Shown piece by piece: positions 8,811 to 18,284 of a stretch of DNA of 64,000 nt; position 1 is the stretch's first letter; every line of letters starts with the position of its first letter. The DNA comes from Acidovorax sp. CCYZU-2555. Its GTDB lineage: Bacteria; Pseudomonadota; Gammaproteobacteria; Burkholderiales; Burkholderiaceae_C. Below the pieces are notes generated by a model, which was given only the letters and a program-made list of their open reading frames with translations, was not told the origin of the DNA and made no database searches. A program made the translations under genes and the position numbers. The stretch is from the NCBI RefSeq assembly GCF_018413525.1, contig NZ_JAHCDD010000019.1:1-64000 (forward strand). The letters are read 5' to 3'.

Positions 8811-9141
8811 GGGTGACCTGACCTAAAGACTCCCCACAGGGAGGGTGCGCGTGCGCACACGAAGAAAAAACAAAACCGGCCACGGACGCGGGCACTTCAA
8901 AGGCCTTGCTGCCACCGGCGCAAAGCGCTGGCAAAAGCTGCAAAACCCGAGACAGATGGCCATGCGTCAGGCCGGTTCGACGGGAATGGGATTATAGCCG
9001 GCAGGGTTATTTCCGCCTTGCAGGTACGTGTATTGATGGCAGGGGGCGCAGGCGGTTCATTTGCGGCATGCAGCCGGCTTTGTGCAGGGCTTCAGGCACA
9101 GCGCCTAAAATCAATCGCTTTATCTTCTTCTGCTCGCACCC
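8811..9141. other. Divergent intergenic region between the Rieske gene and xseB
   Basis: These 331 bp contain no gene I can support. They must hold the promoter of the minus-strand Rieske-EamA-sseA run and that of the plus-strand xseB-ispA-dxs run. A GC-rich inverted motif (GTGCGCGTGCGCAC, 8845-8858) lies close to the Rieske start codon. No terminator or known regulator site is obvious. Confidence 0.5.
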
Positions 9142-9384
9142 ATGCCCAAGGCTTCCGCTGCCAACACCCCCCCGTCAGAGCCATCCAGTTATGAAGCTGC
9201 GCTGGAGGAGCTGGAGCAGCTGATCGCCCGCATCGAGTCGGGCCAGCTGCCGCTGGACCAGATGCTCAGCGGCTACCAGCGCGCGGCAACCCTGCTGGCC
9301 TATTGCCGCCAGCAGCTCGATGCGGTCCAGAACCAGATTCAACTGCTCGACGACGGCGCTCTGCAGGTCTGGAGCCAGGAATGA
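9142..9384 (+). CDS. xseB: Exodeoxyribonuclease VII small subunit
   Basis: The 80-residue protein has the XseB core ([25 protein letters not shown], read in two halves, then a second amphipathic helix with [16 protein letters not shown]). It binds XseA in the exonuclease VII complex, which degrades single-stranded DNA. Its stop codon overlaps the start of ispA (ATGA at 9381-9384), so the genes are translationally coupled. This xseB-ispA-dxs order is conserved in proteobacteria. Confidence 0.95.
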   Translation: MPKASAANTPPSEPSSYEAALEELEQLIARIESGQLPLDQMLSGYQRAATLLAYCRQQLDAVQNQIQLLDDGALQVWSQE

Positions 9385-10310
9385 ACGCCGTGACGCTTCC
9401 CACTGCGGTCCATGCGGACTTCGATCTGAGCCGCTGGATGCTGCGGCATCTGACCGATGTCGAGCAGGCGCTGTCGCGCTGGGTGGGCGTGGACGCGCCC
9501 GCGCAGCTCGGTGAAGCCATGCGCTATGCGGTGCTCGATGGCGGCAAGCGCCTGCGCCCGCTGCTGGTGCTCGCGGCCTGCGAGGCCGTAGGCGGCCTGC
9601 ATGCGGCGGCGCTGCGCGCGGCCTGCGCGGTCGAACTGATACACGCTTATTCGCTGGTCCACGACGACATGCCCTGCATGGACAACGACGTGCTGCGCCG
9701 CGGCAAGCCCACGGTGCATGTGCAGTTCGGCGAAGCCGGCGCCTTGCTTGCGGGCGATGCGCTGCAGGCCCTGGCCTTTGAACTGATCGCGCCCGCCGAC
9801 GACGCGCAGGCCGAGCTTCCCGCGGCCATGCAGGCGCAGCTGTGCAGCCTGCTGGCGCGCGCCGCCGGCGCACGCGGCATGGCCGGCGGCCAGGCCATAG
9901 ACCTGGCGAGCGTGGGGCTGCAGCTGTCGGAAGACCAGCTGCGCCAGATGCACCGCCTCAAGACCGGCGCGCTGCTCCAGGGCAGCGTGCTCATGGGCGC
10001 GGCCTGTGGCGACATCGGCGCCGCAACGCGCGCCGCACTGGCCGAATACGGCGCGGCGCTGGGCCTGGCGTTCCAGGTGGTCGACGACATCCTCGACGTG
10101 GTCGCCGATTCGGCCACGCTGGGCAAGACGGCGGGCAAGGATGCCGCCAACGACAAACCGACCTATGTTTCGCTGATGGGACTCGAAGGCGCGCGCGCCT
10201 ACGCCGACCTGCTCGCGGCCCAGGCGCATGCGGCGCTGGCACGTACCGGCCTGGCCGATACGCGCGCGCTGTCGGCATTGGCCGACCAGGTGATTCGCCG
10301 CTCGCATTGA
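9381..10310 (+). CDS. ispA: Farnesyl diphosphate synthase (polyprenyl synthetase family)
   Basis: The 309-residue protein makes farnesyl diphosphate from dimethylallyl and isopentenyl diphosphates. It shows both aspartate-rich motifs: the first as DDMPCMDND (around residue 95) and the second as DDILD (around residue 235). It also has the GGKRLRPLL substrate motif. The start at 9381 is chosen because it gives a four-base ATGA overlap with xseB and removes an unlikely Arg-rich extension. It feeds undecaprenyl phosphate, ubiquinone and other isoprenoids together with dxs, which follows after 116 bp. Confidence 0.96.
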   Translation: MNAVTLPTAVHADFDLSRWMLRHLTDVEQALSRWVGVDAPAQLGEAMRYAVLDGGKRLRPLLVLAACEAVGGLHAAALRAACAVELIHAYSLVHDDMPCMDNDVLRRGKPTVHVQFGEAGALLAGDALQALAFELIAPADDAQAELPAAMQAQLCSLLARAAGARGMAGGQAIDLASVGLQLSEDQLRQMHRLKTGALLQGSVLMGAACGDIGAATRAALAEYGAALGLAFQVVDDILDVVADSATLGKTAGKDAANDKPTYVSLMGLEGARAYADLLAAQAHAALARTGLADTRALSALADQVIRRSH

Positions 10311-10426
10311 AGCGGCGCGACCGGCCTGCGCCTGCGCGGGTCTTGTCGCCCGCCCGGTGCGCCGAATGTGAGAACTAAAGTAAATTGGCCCATTGCCTGC
10401 ATTGGCTGCTACTAGAAAAATAGCAA

Positions 10427-12310
10427 ATGTCCACGAATTCCTATCCCTTGCTGCAGACGGTCGACAGTCCCGCTGACATGCGTCGTTTCACGCGTGCCCA
10501 GCTCAAGACGCTGTCCGCGGAGCTGCGCAGCTATGTGCTCGACAGCGTGTCGCGCACGGGCGGCCACCTGAGTTCCAACCTGGGCACGGTGGAGCTGACC
10601 GTTGCGCTGCACGCCGTGTTCAACACGCCCTATGACCGCCTGGTATGGGACGTGGGCCACCAGACTTATCCGCACAAGATCCTGACCGGCCGGCGCGACC
10701 GCATGCCCAGCCTGCGCCAGCTCGGCGGCCTGTCGGGCTTTCCGCTGCGCAGCGAAAGCGAGTACGACACGTTCGGCACCGCGCATTCGTCGACCAGCAT
10801 CTCGGCCGCGCTGGGCATGGCCCTGGCCGCCAAGCGCAAGGGCGAGAAGCGCCGTGCCGTGGCGATCATCGGCGACGGCGCGATGACGGCCGGCATGGCG
10901 TTCGAGGCGCTCAACAACGCGGGCGTGTCGGACTCCAATCTGCTGGTGATCCTCAACGACAACGACATGAGCATCAGCCCGCCCGTGGGCGCGCTCAACC
11001 GCTACCTGGCGCAGCTGATGAGCGGGCAGTTCTACGCCAAGGCGCGCGACATGGGCAAGAGCGTGCTCAAGCAGGTGCCGCCGTTGCTGGAACTCGCCAA
11101 GCGCCTGGAGCAGTCTGCCAAGGGCATGGTCGTGCCGGCGACGCTGTTCGAGAACTTCGGCTTCAACTACATAGGCCCCATCGACGGCCATGACCTCGAC
11201 TCGCTGATCCCTACGCTGGAAAACATCAAGGGCCTCGAAGGCCCGCAGTTCCTGCACGTGGTGACCAAGAAAGGCCAGGGCTACAAGCTCGCCGAGGCCG
11301 ATCCCGTGACTTACCACGGCCCGGGCAAGTTCGATCCCGAGATCGGCATCGTCAAGCCCACGACGCCGCCCAAGACCACATTCACCCAGGTGTTCGGCCG
11401 CTGGCTGTGCGACATGGCGGCCCAGGACGAGCGTCTGGTCGGCATCACGCCGGCGATGCGCGAAGGCTCGGGCATGGTCGAGTTCGAGCAGCGTTTTCCG
11501 CTGCGCTACTACGACGTGGGCATCGCCGAGCAGCATGCGGTCACGTTCGCGGCCGGCATGGCCTGCGAAGGCGTCAAGCCCGTGGTCGCCATCTATTCGA
11601 CCTTCCTGCAGCGCGGCTATGACCAGCTGATCCACGACGTGGCGCTGCAGAACCTGCCCGTGGTGTTCGCGCTGGACCGCGCGGGCCTGGTCGGCGCCGA
11701 TGGCGCGACGCATGCGGGCAACTACGACATCCCGTTCGTGCGCTGCATTCCCAACATGGCCATGGCCTGTCCGGCCGACGAACGCGAATGCCGCCAGCTG
11801 CTGAGCACGGCGTTCGCGCAGAACGGCCCGGTCGCGGTGCGCTATCCGCGCGGCGCCGGCGCGGGTGTCGAGCCGCTGGCCAGCCTCGAAGGCCTGCCTT
11901 TCGGCAAGGGCGAGATTCGCCGCGAATCGACGGCCGGTGCCGAAGCCGGCCCGCGCATCGCCATTCTGGCGTTCGGCAGCCTGCTGTACCCCGCGCTCCA
12001 GGCCGCCGAGGCGCTCGATGCCACCGTGGTCAACATGCGCTGGGCCAAGCCGCTCGACGTGGAACTGCTGCTCGACATCGCGGCGCGCCACGACGCGCTG
12101 GTGACGCTCGAAGAGGGCGCGATCATGGGCGGCGCGGGCAGTGCCGTGCTCGAGGCCCTGCAGGCCGCGGGCGTGCAGCGCCCGGTGCTGCAACTGGGCC
12201 TGCCCGACCAGTTCATCGAACACGGCGATCCGGCCAAGCTGCTGGCGCTGCAAGGCCTCGATGTGGCCGGCATCACGCAATCGGTGCGCGCGCGCTTCCT
12301 GAACAAGTAG
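10427..12310 (+). CDS. dxs: 1-deoxy-D-xylulose-5-phosphate synthase
   Basis: The 627-residue transketolase-like enzyme condenses pyruvate and glyceraldehyde-3-phosphate in the first step of the MEP pathway. The thiamine-diphosphate domain has [13 protein letters not shown], and [16 protein letters not shown] binds Mg/ThDP. The pyrimidine domain has [16 protein letters not shown] and [15 protein letters not shown]. Length and motifs are normal. It is the last gene of xseB-ispA-dxs and is followed by an intrinsic terminator. The enzyme depends on thiamine diphosphate, whose synthesis gene thiC lies 30 kb away in this window. Confidence 0.98.
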   Translation: MSTNSYPLLQTVDSPADMRRFTRAQLKTLSAELRSYVLDSVSRTGGHLSSNLGTVELTVALHAVFNTPYDRLVWDVGHQTYPHKILTGRRDRMPSLRQLGGLSGFPLRSESEYDTFGTAHSSTSISAALGMALAAKRKGEKRRAVAIIGDGAMTAGMAFEALNNAGVSDSNLLVILNDNDMSISPPVGALNRYLAQLMSGQFYAKARDMGKSVLKQVPPLLELAKRLEQSAKGMVVPATLFENFGFNYIGPIDGHDLDSLIPTLENIKGLEGPQFLHVVTKKGQGYKLAEADPVTYHGPGKFDPEIGIVKPTTPPKTTFTQVFGRWLCDMAAQDERLVGITPAMREGSGMVEFEQRFPLRYYDVGIAEQHAVTFAAGMACEGVKPVVAIYSTFLQRGYDQLIHDVALQNLPVVFALDRAGLVGADGATHAGNYDIPFVRCIPNMAMACPADERECRQLLSTAFAQNGPVAVRYPRGAGAGVEPLASLEGLPFGKGEIRRESTAGAEAGPRIAILAFGSLLYPALQAAEALDATVVNMRWAKPLDVELLLDIAARHDALVTLEEGAIMGGAGSAVLEALQAAGVQRPVLQLGLPDQFIEHGDPAKLLALQGLDVAGITQSVRARFLNK

Positions 12311-12330
12311 AGCGCATACGCTTGACCCCA

Positions 12331-12353
12331 GCCGCCGCAAGGCGGCTTTTTTT
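12331..12353 (+). terminator. Rho-independent terminator after dxs
   Basis: GCCGCC-GCAA-GGCGGC hairpin followed by seven T residues, 20 bp after the dxs stop codon. Confidence 0.88.
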
Positions 12354-12553
12354 CGCCTGCAAATGCGCGCTTGAGCGCGCATGCGCGCGTTGTATGCAAA
12401 AAATGTGCATCGAATGCGGGTAAAGCCGGGTTTACCCAGGACGGTCTTCAGGCAGGGCGTTTTTACAATCGCTGACAACCAGCCTGGATGGGTTGCCCAT
12501 CTCCACGGGGGAGCTGACCGTCGTTCAGCCAGGCCTATTACCGGAGTGTTTAC

Positions 12554-13636
12554 ATGGATCGTCGTTCATTGATCAAGCAGGCGGGTATCGCTGGCGTTCT
12601 GGCCGCGGGTGTGGCGCCTGCCGTGCATGCGCAAGCCGCCGTGCGTTGGCGCCTCGCATCGAGCTTCCCCAAGTCGCTCGACACCATTTTCGGCAGCGCC
12701 GAAATGTTCGCGCGCACCGTCAAGGCGCTGTCGGGTGGCAAGTTCGAAATTTCGCTGCATGCCGCGGGCGAACTGATGCCGGCATTCGGCGTGGTCGATG
12801 CGCTGCAGAACGGCACCATCGAAGTGGCGCAGACCGCGCCCTACTACTTCACCGGCAAGGACGCGATCTTCGCGTTTGCCTGCGCCGTGCCTTTCGGCCT
12901 GACCGCGCGCCAGATGGACGCCTGGATGGACCATGGCAACGGCCGCAAGCTGATGGATGCGTTCTTCGCCAACTACAACTTCAAGAGCTACAGCGCAGGC
13001 AACACCGGCACGCAGATGGGCGGCTGGTACCGCAAGGAAATCAAGTCCGCGGCTGATCTGAAGGGCCTGAAAATGCGCATGGGCGGCGGCCTGTTCGGCG
13101 AAGCCATGGCCAAGCTGGGCGTGGTCGCGCAGAACATGCCCGCGGGCGATGTCTACCAGGCGCTGGAAAAAGGCACGCTGGACGCCACCGAGTTCGTCGG
13201 CCCCTACGACGACCAGAAGCTGGGCTTCAACAAGGTCGCACCTTACTACTACTACCCCGGCTGGTGGGAAGGCGGCGCCGAGCTGGAATTCTTCGTCAAC
13301 ACCAAGGCCTATGCCGCGCTGTCGACCGAGAACAAGGCCATCGTCGATGCCGCGACCAAGATCGCGGCGCGCGACATGACGTCCAAATACGACGCCTTCA
13401 ACCCCATCGCGCTGAAGAAGCTCGTGGCCGACAAGACCCAGCTCAAGCCTTTCCCCAAGGACGTGATGGACGCCGGCTTCAAGGCATCGATGGAAGTCTT
13501 CGCCGAGCACGAAGCCAAGTCGGCCGAGTTCAAGAAGATCCACCAGGACATGCGCGCCTTCCAGCGCGACCAACTGCTGTGGGAACGCTTCTCGGAGTTC
13601 CGCTACAACAGCTACATGACTTCGGTCAAGCTGTAA
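12554..13636 (+). CDS. TRAP transporter solute-binding protein, DctP family (copy 1)
   Basis: The 360-residue periplasmic receptor has a twin-arginine-like signal (MDRRSLIKQAGIAGVLAAG, cleaved after VHAQ). The mature fold matches DctP/TakP proteins that bind monocarboxylic 2-oxoacids: GELMPAFGVVDALQNGTIE, EKGTLDATEFVGPYDD and YYYYPGWWEGG. It would deliver ligand to a DctQ/DctM permease. The probable permease lies about 4.6 kb away on the opposite strand (18285-20726). A near-identical paralogue follows after 142 bp. A terminator separates the two, so they may be expressed separately. Confidence 0.93.
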   Translation: MDRRSLIKQAGIAGVLAAGVAPAVHAQAAVRWRLASSFPKSLDTIFGSAEMFARTVKALSGGKFEISLHAAGELMPAFGVVDALQNGTIEVAQTAPYYFTGKDAIFAFACAVPFGLTARQMDAWMDHGNGRKLMDAFFANYNFKSYSAGNTGTQMGGWYRKEIKSAADLKGLKMRMGGGLFGEAMAKLGVVAQNMPAGDVYQALEKGTLDATEFVGPYDDQKLGFNKVAPYYYYPGWWEGGAELEFFVNTKAYAALSTENKAIVDAATKIAARDMTSKYDAFNPIALKKLVADKTQLKPFPKDVMDAGFKASMEVFAEHEAKSAEFKKIHQDMRAFQRDQLLWERFSEFRYNSYMTSVKL

Positions 13637-13685
13637 GCAAAGTACATGGCTGGCAACGCATACGCGCTCCAGCCCATGGCACGAA

Positions 13686-13724
13686 ACCGGTATCGGGGCC
13701 CATAGGCCTCGACCGGTTTTTTTT
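13686..13724 (+). terminator. Rho-independent terminator between the two DctP genes
   Basis: An imperfect stem with ends ACCGGT and ACCGGT, and a GGGGCC/GGCCTC middle, followed by TTTTTTTT. Confidence 0.75.
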
Positions 13725-13778
13725 CGCCCTGTCGCCGCAATGCGGCGGGCAGGCTCGGTATCACACAGGAGAGACAAA

Positions 13779-14858
13779 TTGGATCGTCGTTCCATCTTGA
13801 AAAATGCCGGTATCGCCGGTGTTCTGGCGGCGGGTGCCGCCCCCGCCGTGCATGCCCAACCCGTGGTGCGCTGGCGCATCGCCTCGAGCTTTCCCAAGTC
13901 GCTGGACACCATCTACGGTTCGGCCGAAGTGTTTGCGCGCGCGGTCAAGGAAATGTCGGGCGGCAAGTTCGAGGTCACGGTGCACGCGGCCGGTGAGCTA
14001 ATGCCGGCCTTCGGCGTGGTCGACGGCGTGCAGAACGGCACGGTCGAAGCCGCGCACACCGCTCCGTACTACTTCTTCGGCAAGAACGAAGCGTTCGCGA
14101 TCGGCGGCGCGATTCCGTTCGGCATGAATTCGCGCCAGCTCACGGCCTGGATGGTCGACGGCAACGGCCAGAAGTTGATGCGCGAGTTCTACGCCAAGTA
14201 CAACATCGTCAACTATCTCGGCGGGAACACCGGCGCGCAAATGGGCGGCTGGTTCCGCAAGGAAGTGAAGTCGCCGGCCGACATCAAGGGCCTGAAGTTC
14301 CGCGTCGGCGGCTTCGCGGGCCGGGTGATCGAGCGCCTGGGCGGCGTGCCGCAGAACATTCCGGCCGGTGAAATCTACCAGTCGCTGGAGAAGGGCACGA
14401 TCGATGCGGCCGAGTGGATCGGTCCTTACGACGATCTCAAGCTGGGCCTCAACAAGGTCGCGCCGTTCTACTACTACCCCGGCTGGTGGGAGGGCAGTCT
14501 GAACCTCGAGTTCTACATCAACCAGAAGGCGCTGGCCGCGCTGACGCCCGAGTACCGCGCCATCGTCCAGGCGGCGTCGCACGAAGCCCATGTGGTCACG
14601 CAGGGGCGCTACGACGCGCGCAATCCCGGCGCGCTCAAGCAGCTCGTTGCCTCCAAGGCCAAGGTGCTGCCATTCCCGCAGACCGTGATGGATGCATCGT
14701 TCAAGGCGACGATGGAGCTCTACGGCGAGCTCGAAAAGAGCAACCCCGAGTGGAAGAAGATCTACGCCGACTACCGCAATTTCCAGCGCGACCAGATCCT
14801 CTGGTTCCGCTTCGCCGAATCGCGCTTCGACAACTACATGGCGACGCAAAAACTCTGA
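13779..14858 (+). CDS. TRAP transporter solute-binding protein, DctP family (copy 2)
   Basis: A 359-residue paralogue of the preceding gene, with the same architecture and most motifs identical (GELMPAFGVVDGVQNGT, EWIGPYDDLKLGLNKVAP, YYYPGWWEGS). The start is a TTG at 13779: this puts LDRRSILKNAGIAGVLAAG exactly over the copy-1 signal peptide, and CAGGAGAG lies 5 bp upstream. The unusual start may lower expression relative to copy 1. Pocket-region differences (TEFVGPYDD to AEWIGPYDD, EGGAELEFF to EGSLNLEFY) suggest a related but different ligand. Confidence 0.92.
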   Translation: MDRRSILKNAGIAGVLAAGAAPAVHAQPVVRWRIASSFPKSLDTIYGSAEVFARAVKEMSGGKFEVTVHAAGELMPAFGVVDGVQNGTVEAAHTAPYYFFGKNEAFAIGGAIPFGMNSRQLTAWMVDGNGQKLMREFYAKYNIVNYLGGNTGAQMGGWFRKEVKSPADIKGLKFRVGGFAGRVIERLGGVPQNIPAGEIYQSLEKGTIDAAEWIGPYDDLKLGLNKVAPFYYYPGWWEGSLNLEFYINQKALAALTPEYRAIVQAASHEAHVVTQGRYDARNPGALKQLVASKAKVLPFPQTVMDASFKATMELYGELEKSNPEWKKIYADYRNFQRDQILWFRFAESRFDNYMATQKL

Positions 14859-14882
14859 CAGCGGCGCCTGCCCCCACGCGAA

Positions 14883-14906
14883 AGCCAGGCCCTGCCTGGC
14901 TTTTTT
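14883..14906 (+). terminator. Rho-independent terminator after DctP copy 2
   Basis: AGCCAGGC-CCT-GCCTGGCT hairpin running into TTTTTT, 24 bp after the stop codon. Confidence 0.88.
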
Positions 14907-14978
14907 CATGGCGCTGGGGCAACCATTTCGACATCGGGAAAACACCGAGCAATCTGCGCTTCCATTGGATATGTCTGT

Positions 14979-14988
14979 TGGTATACCA
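14979..14988 (+). promoter_or_regulatory. Candidate operator of a GntR-FCD regulator (TGGTATACCA)
   Basis: A perfect 10-bp palindrome, TGGTATACCA, extended on the left to TTGGTATACCA. It lies 30 bp before the GTG start of the Bug-receptor gene. FadR-subfamily (FCD) GntR proteins bind palindromes of the TGGTnnACCA kind. The gene at 17536, at the end of this group, encodes such a protein. That this regulator binds here is an inference. Confidence 0.6.
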
Positions 14989-15017
14989 TCTGACAAAACA
15001 TACCAAAGGAGACAATC

Positions 15018-16022
15018 GTGAATGGACTGGCTGCTGGTTGGAAGAATCGCTGTCTGGCGTTGACGCGCCGGACCATCGTCATCGGGGCGGCGCTGGGTGC
15101 CGCGGGCAGCGCTCTGGCCGCGTATCCCGACCGGCCCATCATCCTGATCGTGCCGTTTGCGCCCGGCGGCAGTTCGGACATCATTGCGCGCACCATTGCG
15201 CCCGAGCTGTCGGCCAAGCTGGGCCAGTCGATCGTGGTCGAGAACACCGCGGGCGCGGGCGGCGTGCTGGGCATGACGCGCGCCGTGCGCGCCCCGGCCG
15301 ACGGCTACAGCCTGCTGCTGGGTTCGGGCTCGGAAGTGCTGATCAACAAGCTGATCAATCCCGAGCTGCAATTCGACGGCCTGCGCGACCTGAAGCCCGT
15401 GGTCTTCGTCGGCACCGGCCCCATGGTGCTGGTCGGCAAGAAGGCGCTGGCGCCGAACACCGTGGCCGAACTCATCACCTATGCCAAGGATGAAAAGAAC
15501 GTGCTGAACTTCGCATCGGCCGGCAATGGCACGCCCATGCATGTCGCCGGCGAGCTGTTCAATCTCAAGGCCGGCACCAAGATTTCCCACATCCCTTACC
15601 GCGGCGCTTCGCCCGCGCTGGTCGATGTGATGGGCGGCCAGATCGAGCTGGGTATTTCCACACTGACCGCGGCCCAGTCGTTCATCAAGGCCGGAAAGAT
15701 CAAGGCCTATGGCGTGCTCGGCCGCGAGAAATCGACGCTGGCGCCGGACATTCCCGCGATAGGCCAGGTGCCAGGCCTCGAAGCCGTCGATCTGGGCGTG
15801 TGGTTCGGACTGTTTGTGCCGACCAAGACGCCAGGCGATGTGACGACCAAGCTCGAAGCCGCGGCGCGCGCGGTGATGGCCAACCCCGAAATCGTCAAGA
15901 AGCTCGCCGAGCAAGGCGTGATCGCCTCGGGCGAGTCGGCCGGCAAGCTCAACAGCTTCATGGCCCAGGAAGTCGACAAATATCGCGCGGTCATCAAGGC
16001 CGCCGATATCAAACCCCAATAA
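15018..16022 (+). CDS. Bug-family tripartite tricarboxylate transporter receptor (TctC-like)
   Basis: The 334-residue periplasmic binding protein has a signal with a twin arginine (TRRTIVIGAALGAAGSALAA). The mature part opens with YPDRPIILIVPFAPGGSSDI, the hallmark of Bug proteins, followed by NTAGAGGVLGMTRAVRA and PYRGASPALVDVMGGQIE. Bug receptors bind carboxylates and amides. No TctA/TctB permease is encoded nearby, which is common for the expanded Bug family. The start is a GTG at 15018 with AAAGGAGAC 6 bp upstream. It heads a three-gene unit with the DUF1185 protein and the hydrolase. Confidence 0.94.
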   Translation: MNGLAAGWKNRCLALTRRTIVIGAALGAAGSALAAYPDRPIILIVPFAPGGSSDIIARTIAPELSAKLGQSIVVENTAGAGGVLGMTRAVRAPADGYSLLLGSGSEVLINKLINPELQFDGLRDLKPVVFVGTGPMVLVGKKALAPNTVAELITYAKDEKNVLNFASAGNGTPMHVAGELFNLKAGTKISHIPYRGASPALVDVMGGQIELGISTLTAAQSFIKAGKIKAYGVLGREKSTLAPDIPAIGQVPGLEAVDLGVWFGLFVPTKTPGDVTTKLEAAARAVMANPEIVKKLAEQGVIASGESAGKLNSFMAQEVDKYRAVIKAADIKPQ

Positions 16023-16048
16023 CTGGAATCAACCTTCGAAAGAAAATC

Positions 16049-16651
16049 ATGACGGATCTGCAGAACATCGGCGTGCGCAAAATCGTGGCCTACAGCGAGG
16101 AAACCTTGATCGAAGGCGGCAAGGCCACGGCCACGCCGCTGCAACTGTTCGGCGTCGCCGCCGTGCTGCGCAACCCCTGGGCGGGCCGGGCGTTCGAAGA
16201 GAACCTGACGCCCGAAATCATGCGCATCGCGCCCGTGCTGGGCAAGGCGCTGACCGATCGCATCGTCGCGCTCGCGGGCTCGGCCGCGGCCATCGAAGCC
16301 TATGGCAAGGCCGCCGTGGTCGGCATCGACGGCGAAGTCGAGCATGCGTCGGCGCTGATCCACACGCTGCATTTCGGCAATTTCTACCGCAAGGCCGTGG
16401 GCGCCAAGAGCTACCTGAGCTTCACCAATGTGCGCGGCGGCCCCAACTGCTCACTGGCGATTCCCATGATGCACAAGGACGACGAAGGCAAGCGCTCGCA
16501 CTATCTGACGCTGCAGTTCGCGATCAATGACGCACCGGGCCCGAACGAAATCGTCGTGGCGCTGGGCGCCTCGATCGGCGGGCGCCCGCACCACCGCATC
16601 GGCGATCGTTACCAGGATCTCGCGGCGCTGGGCTCCAATGAAACTGTCTAA
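16049..16651 (+). CDS. Amino acid synthesis family protein (DUF1185, PF06684)
   Basis: The 200-residue cytoplasmic protein matches the DUF1185/AA_synth family (motifs VRKIVAYSEETLIEGG, GKAAVVGIDGEVEHASALIH and ALGASIGGRPHHRIGDRY). Genes of this family often sit in Comamonadaceae and Bordetella catabolic clusters beside Bug receptors. Their reaction is not settled. The ATG at 16049 follows the Bug stop codon by 26 bp, and the 3' end overlaps the next gene by 14 bp, indicating one operon and a shared small-molecule pathway. Confidence 0.87.
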   Translation: MTDLQNIGVRKIVAYSEETLIEGGKATATPLQLFGVAAVLRNPWAGRAFEENLTPEIMRIAPVLGKALTDRIVALAGSAAAIEAYGKAAVVGIDGEVEHASALIHTLHFGNFYRKAVGAKSYLSFTNVRGGPNCSLAIPMMHKDDEGKRSHYLTLQFAINDAPGPNEIVVALGASIGGRPHHRIGDRYQDLAALGSNETV

Positions 16652-17444
16652 GCCCTCGCAAAGCTGCAGCGTCGACGGCACGGCCTACCGCGTCCATGGC
16701 GCGGGCGAGACCATTGTGCTCATCCATGGCGTGGGCATGGACCAGCGCAGCTGGCAGCCGCAGATCGAGGCGCTGTCGCAAAGTCACCGCGTGCTGACCT
16801 ATGACATGCTGGGCCATGGCGAAAGCCGGCTGCCGCCCGAAGGTGTGCAGCTCGCCGATTTCGCCGAGCAGCTGCTGCGGCTTCTCGACCATCTGCAGAT
16901 TGCCCGGGCCCATGTCGTGGGCCATTCGATGGGCGCACTGGTGGCCATGGAGTTCGCGCTGCGCCACCCCGAACGCTGCACGCGCCTGCTGGCCTTGAAC
17001 GCGGTGTTCCAGCGTTCGCCCGCGCAGCGCGCGGCCGTGCTCGAGCGCGCGCGCACCTTGCAAAGCGCAGGCGTCGCGGCCACGGTCGATTCGACCATCG
17101 AGCGCTGGTTCGGCGCGCCCGTGCCCGCGCCTTTGCGCGCGACCGCGGCGCTGACCACCGACATCCTGGCCGACGTGAACGCGACGGGCTATGCGCGCGC
17201 CTACGCGCTGTTCGCCACCTCCGACGAAGTGCATGCCGACCATTTGCCGCGGCTGGCGATGCCCGCGCTGTTCATCACCGGCGAAGGCGACCCGAACTCC
17301 AGCCCCGCGATGTCGCAGGCCATGGCCGCGCTCGCGCCCCAAGGCCGGGCCGAAATTGTTCCCGGCGCGCGCCATATGATGAATCTGACCGATGCCGAAG
17401 CGGTCAATGCACGGCTGCTGCGGTTCATCGACGCAGCCACATGA
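16638..17444 (+). CDS. Alpha/beta-fold hydrolase
   Basis: A 268-residue alpha/beta hydrolase. The oxyanion strand reads VLIHGVGMDQRSWQPQI, the nucleophile elbow is GHSMGA, a late acid sits in GEGDPNSSP, and the catalytic histidine is in GARHMMNL. It resembles 3-oxoadipate enol-lactonase-like or C-C-bond hydrolases, but the substrate is not readable. It overlaps the DUF1185 gene by 14 bp, so it belongs to the Bug operon and probably hydrolyses the imported or derived compound. Confidence 0.88.
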   Translation: MKLSKPSQSCSVDGTAYRVHGAGETIVLIHGVGMDQRSWQPQIEALSQSHRVLTYDMLGHGESRLPPEGVQLADFAEQLLRLLDHLQIARAHVVGHSMGALVAMEFALRHPERCTRLLALNAVFQRSPAQRAAVLERARTLQSAGVAATVDSTIERWFGAPVPAPLRATAALTTDILADVNATGYARAYALFATSDEVHADHLPRLAMPALFITGEGDPNSSPAMSQAMAALAPQGRAEIVPGARHMMNLTDAEAVNARLLRFIDAAT

Positions 17445-17535
17445 TGCGTTGTTGGCGTTTGTTACAAGTACTAGAATGCAGCTTGACCGACAGCATCCAA
17501 TCCCTTCGCCATGGCGCTCTGAAACAGGAATCTCT

Positions 17536-18216
17536 GTGCTCGACTTCTCCACGCCCTCACTCAAAGTAGACCGGTCAGCCAAGACGTTGCGCGAGCTGAC
17601 GCTGGAGAAGATGCATGAAGCGATCTTCGGCGGCTATTTCCCGCCGGGCGACAGGCTCGTGGAGCGCAAGCTCTGCGAACTGCTGGGCGTGAGCCGCTCC
17701 GTCATCCGCGAAGTGCTGCGCCAGCTCGAGTCCGAAGGGCTGGTCGAAACCATTGCACACCAGGGGCCCGTGGTCGCCACGGTCGATGTCGACCGGGCGC
17801 GGCAGATCTACGATCTGCGCGCGCTGCTCGAAGGCCAGGCCGCGCGCGTCTGCGCCGAAAAAGCCTCGGACGAGACGCTGCAGGAACTGGCTAGGCTGAA
17901 CGAGCATATCCAGCAGGCGTTTGCGCGCGATGAATTCACTTTGGTGATGGAGCGCACCACGGCGTTCTACCAGCGCATGTTCCTGGGCAGCGGCCTCGAT
18001 GTGGCCTGGGAAATGGTGCAGTCGCTGAACGCGCGCATCAACCGCCTGCGCGCGATGACCATCAGCTCGTCCGAGCGCAAGTCGGCGACCTCGCAGGAAA
18101 TGGCCACACTGGTCGACGCGCTGCTGCGCCGCGATGCCGACGCCGCCGAAAAAGCCTCGCGCGATCATATTCACAAAGCTGCGGAAATCGCCATCGGCAA
18201 GCTTTCCAGAAGCTGA
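17536..18216 (+). CDS. GntR-family transcriptional regulator, FCD (FadR) subfamily
   Basis: A 226-residue regulator with an N-terminal winged helix-turn-helix (LTLEKMHEAIFGGYFPPG, then LCELLGVSRSVIREVLRQLE). The C-terminal all-helical FCD ligand domain contains the usual Asp/His metal positions (DLRALLEGQAARVC and, near the end, RDHIHKAAEIA). The GTG at 17536 has CAGGAA 7 bp upstream. An ATG at 17476 would add 20 residues without homology. It lies 91 bp after the hydrolase on the same strand and probably controls the Bug operon and perhaps the convergent TRAP genes. Its effector would be a carboxylate taken up by these systems. Confidence 0.9.
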   Translation: MLDFSTPSLKVDRSAKTLRELTLEKMHEAIFGGYFPPGDRLVERKLCELLGVSRSVIREVLRQLESEGLVETIAHQGPVVATVDVDRARQIYDLRALLEGQAARVCAEKASDETLQELARLNEHIQQAFARDEFTLVMERTTAFYQRMFLGSGLDVAWEMVQSLNARINRLRAMTISSSERKSATSQEMATLVDALLRRDADAAEKASRDHIHKAAEIAIGKLSRS

Positions 18217-18228
18217 GCCAGCAGACGT

Positions 18229-18260
18229 AAAAAAACCCCTGCGGGCGAACCGGCAGGGGC
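18229..18260 (-). terminator. Rho-independent terminator after dctM (minus strand)
   Basis: CCCCTGC...GCAGGGG hairpin; on the minus strand it is followed by a run of T residues (AAAAAA at 18229-18235 on the plus strand). It lies 25 bp beyond the dctM stop codon and may also help stop the convergent gntR transcript. Confidence 0.82.
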
Positions 18261-18284
18261 TTGGGGTCAGGGCCCGGTTCTGCT

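Noticed and set aside
10412-12478. Long open frame (688 codons) antisense to dxs
   Set aside because: It arises from the G/C third-position bias of dxs. The product is Arg/His/Gln-rich with no domain, and dxs is fully conserved.
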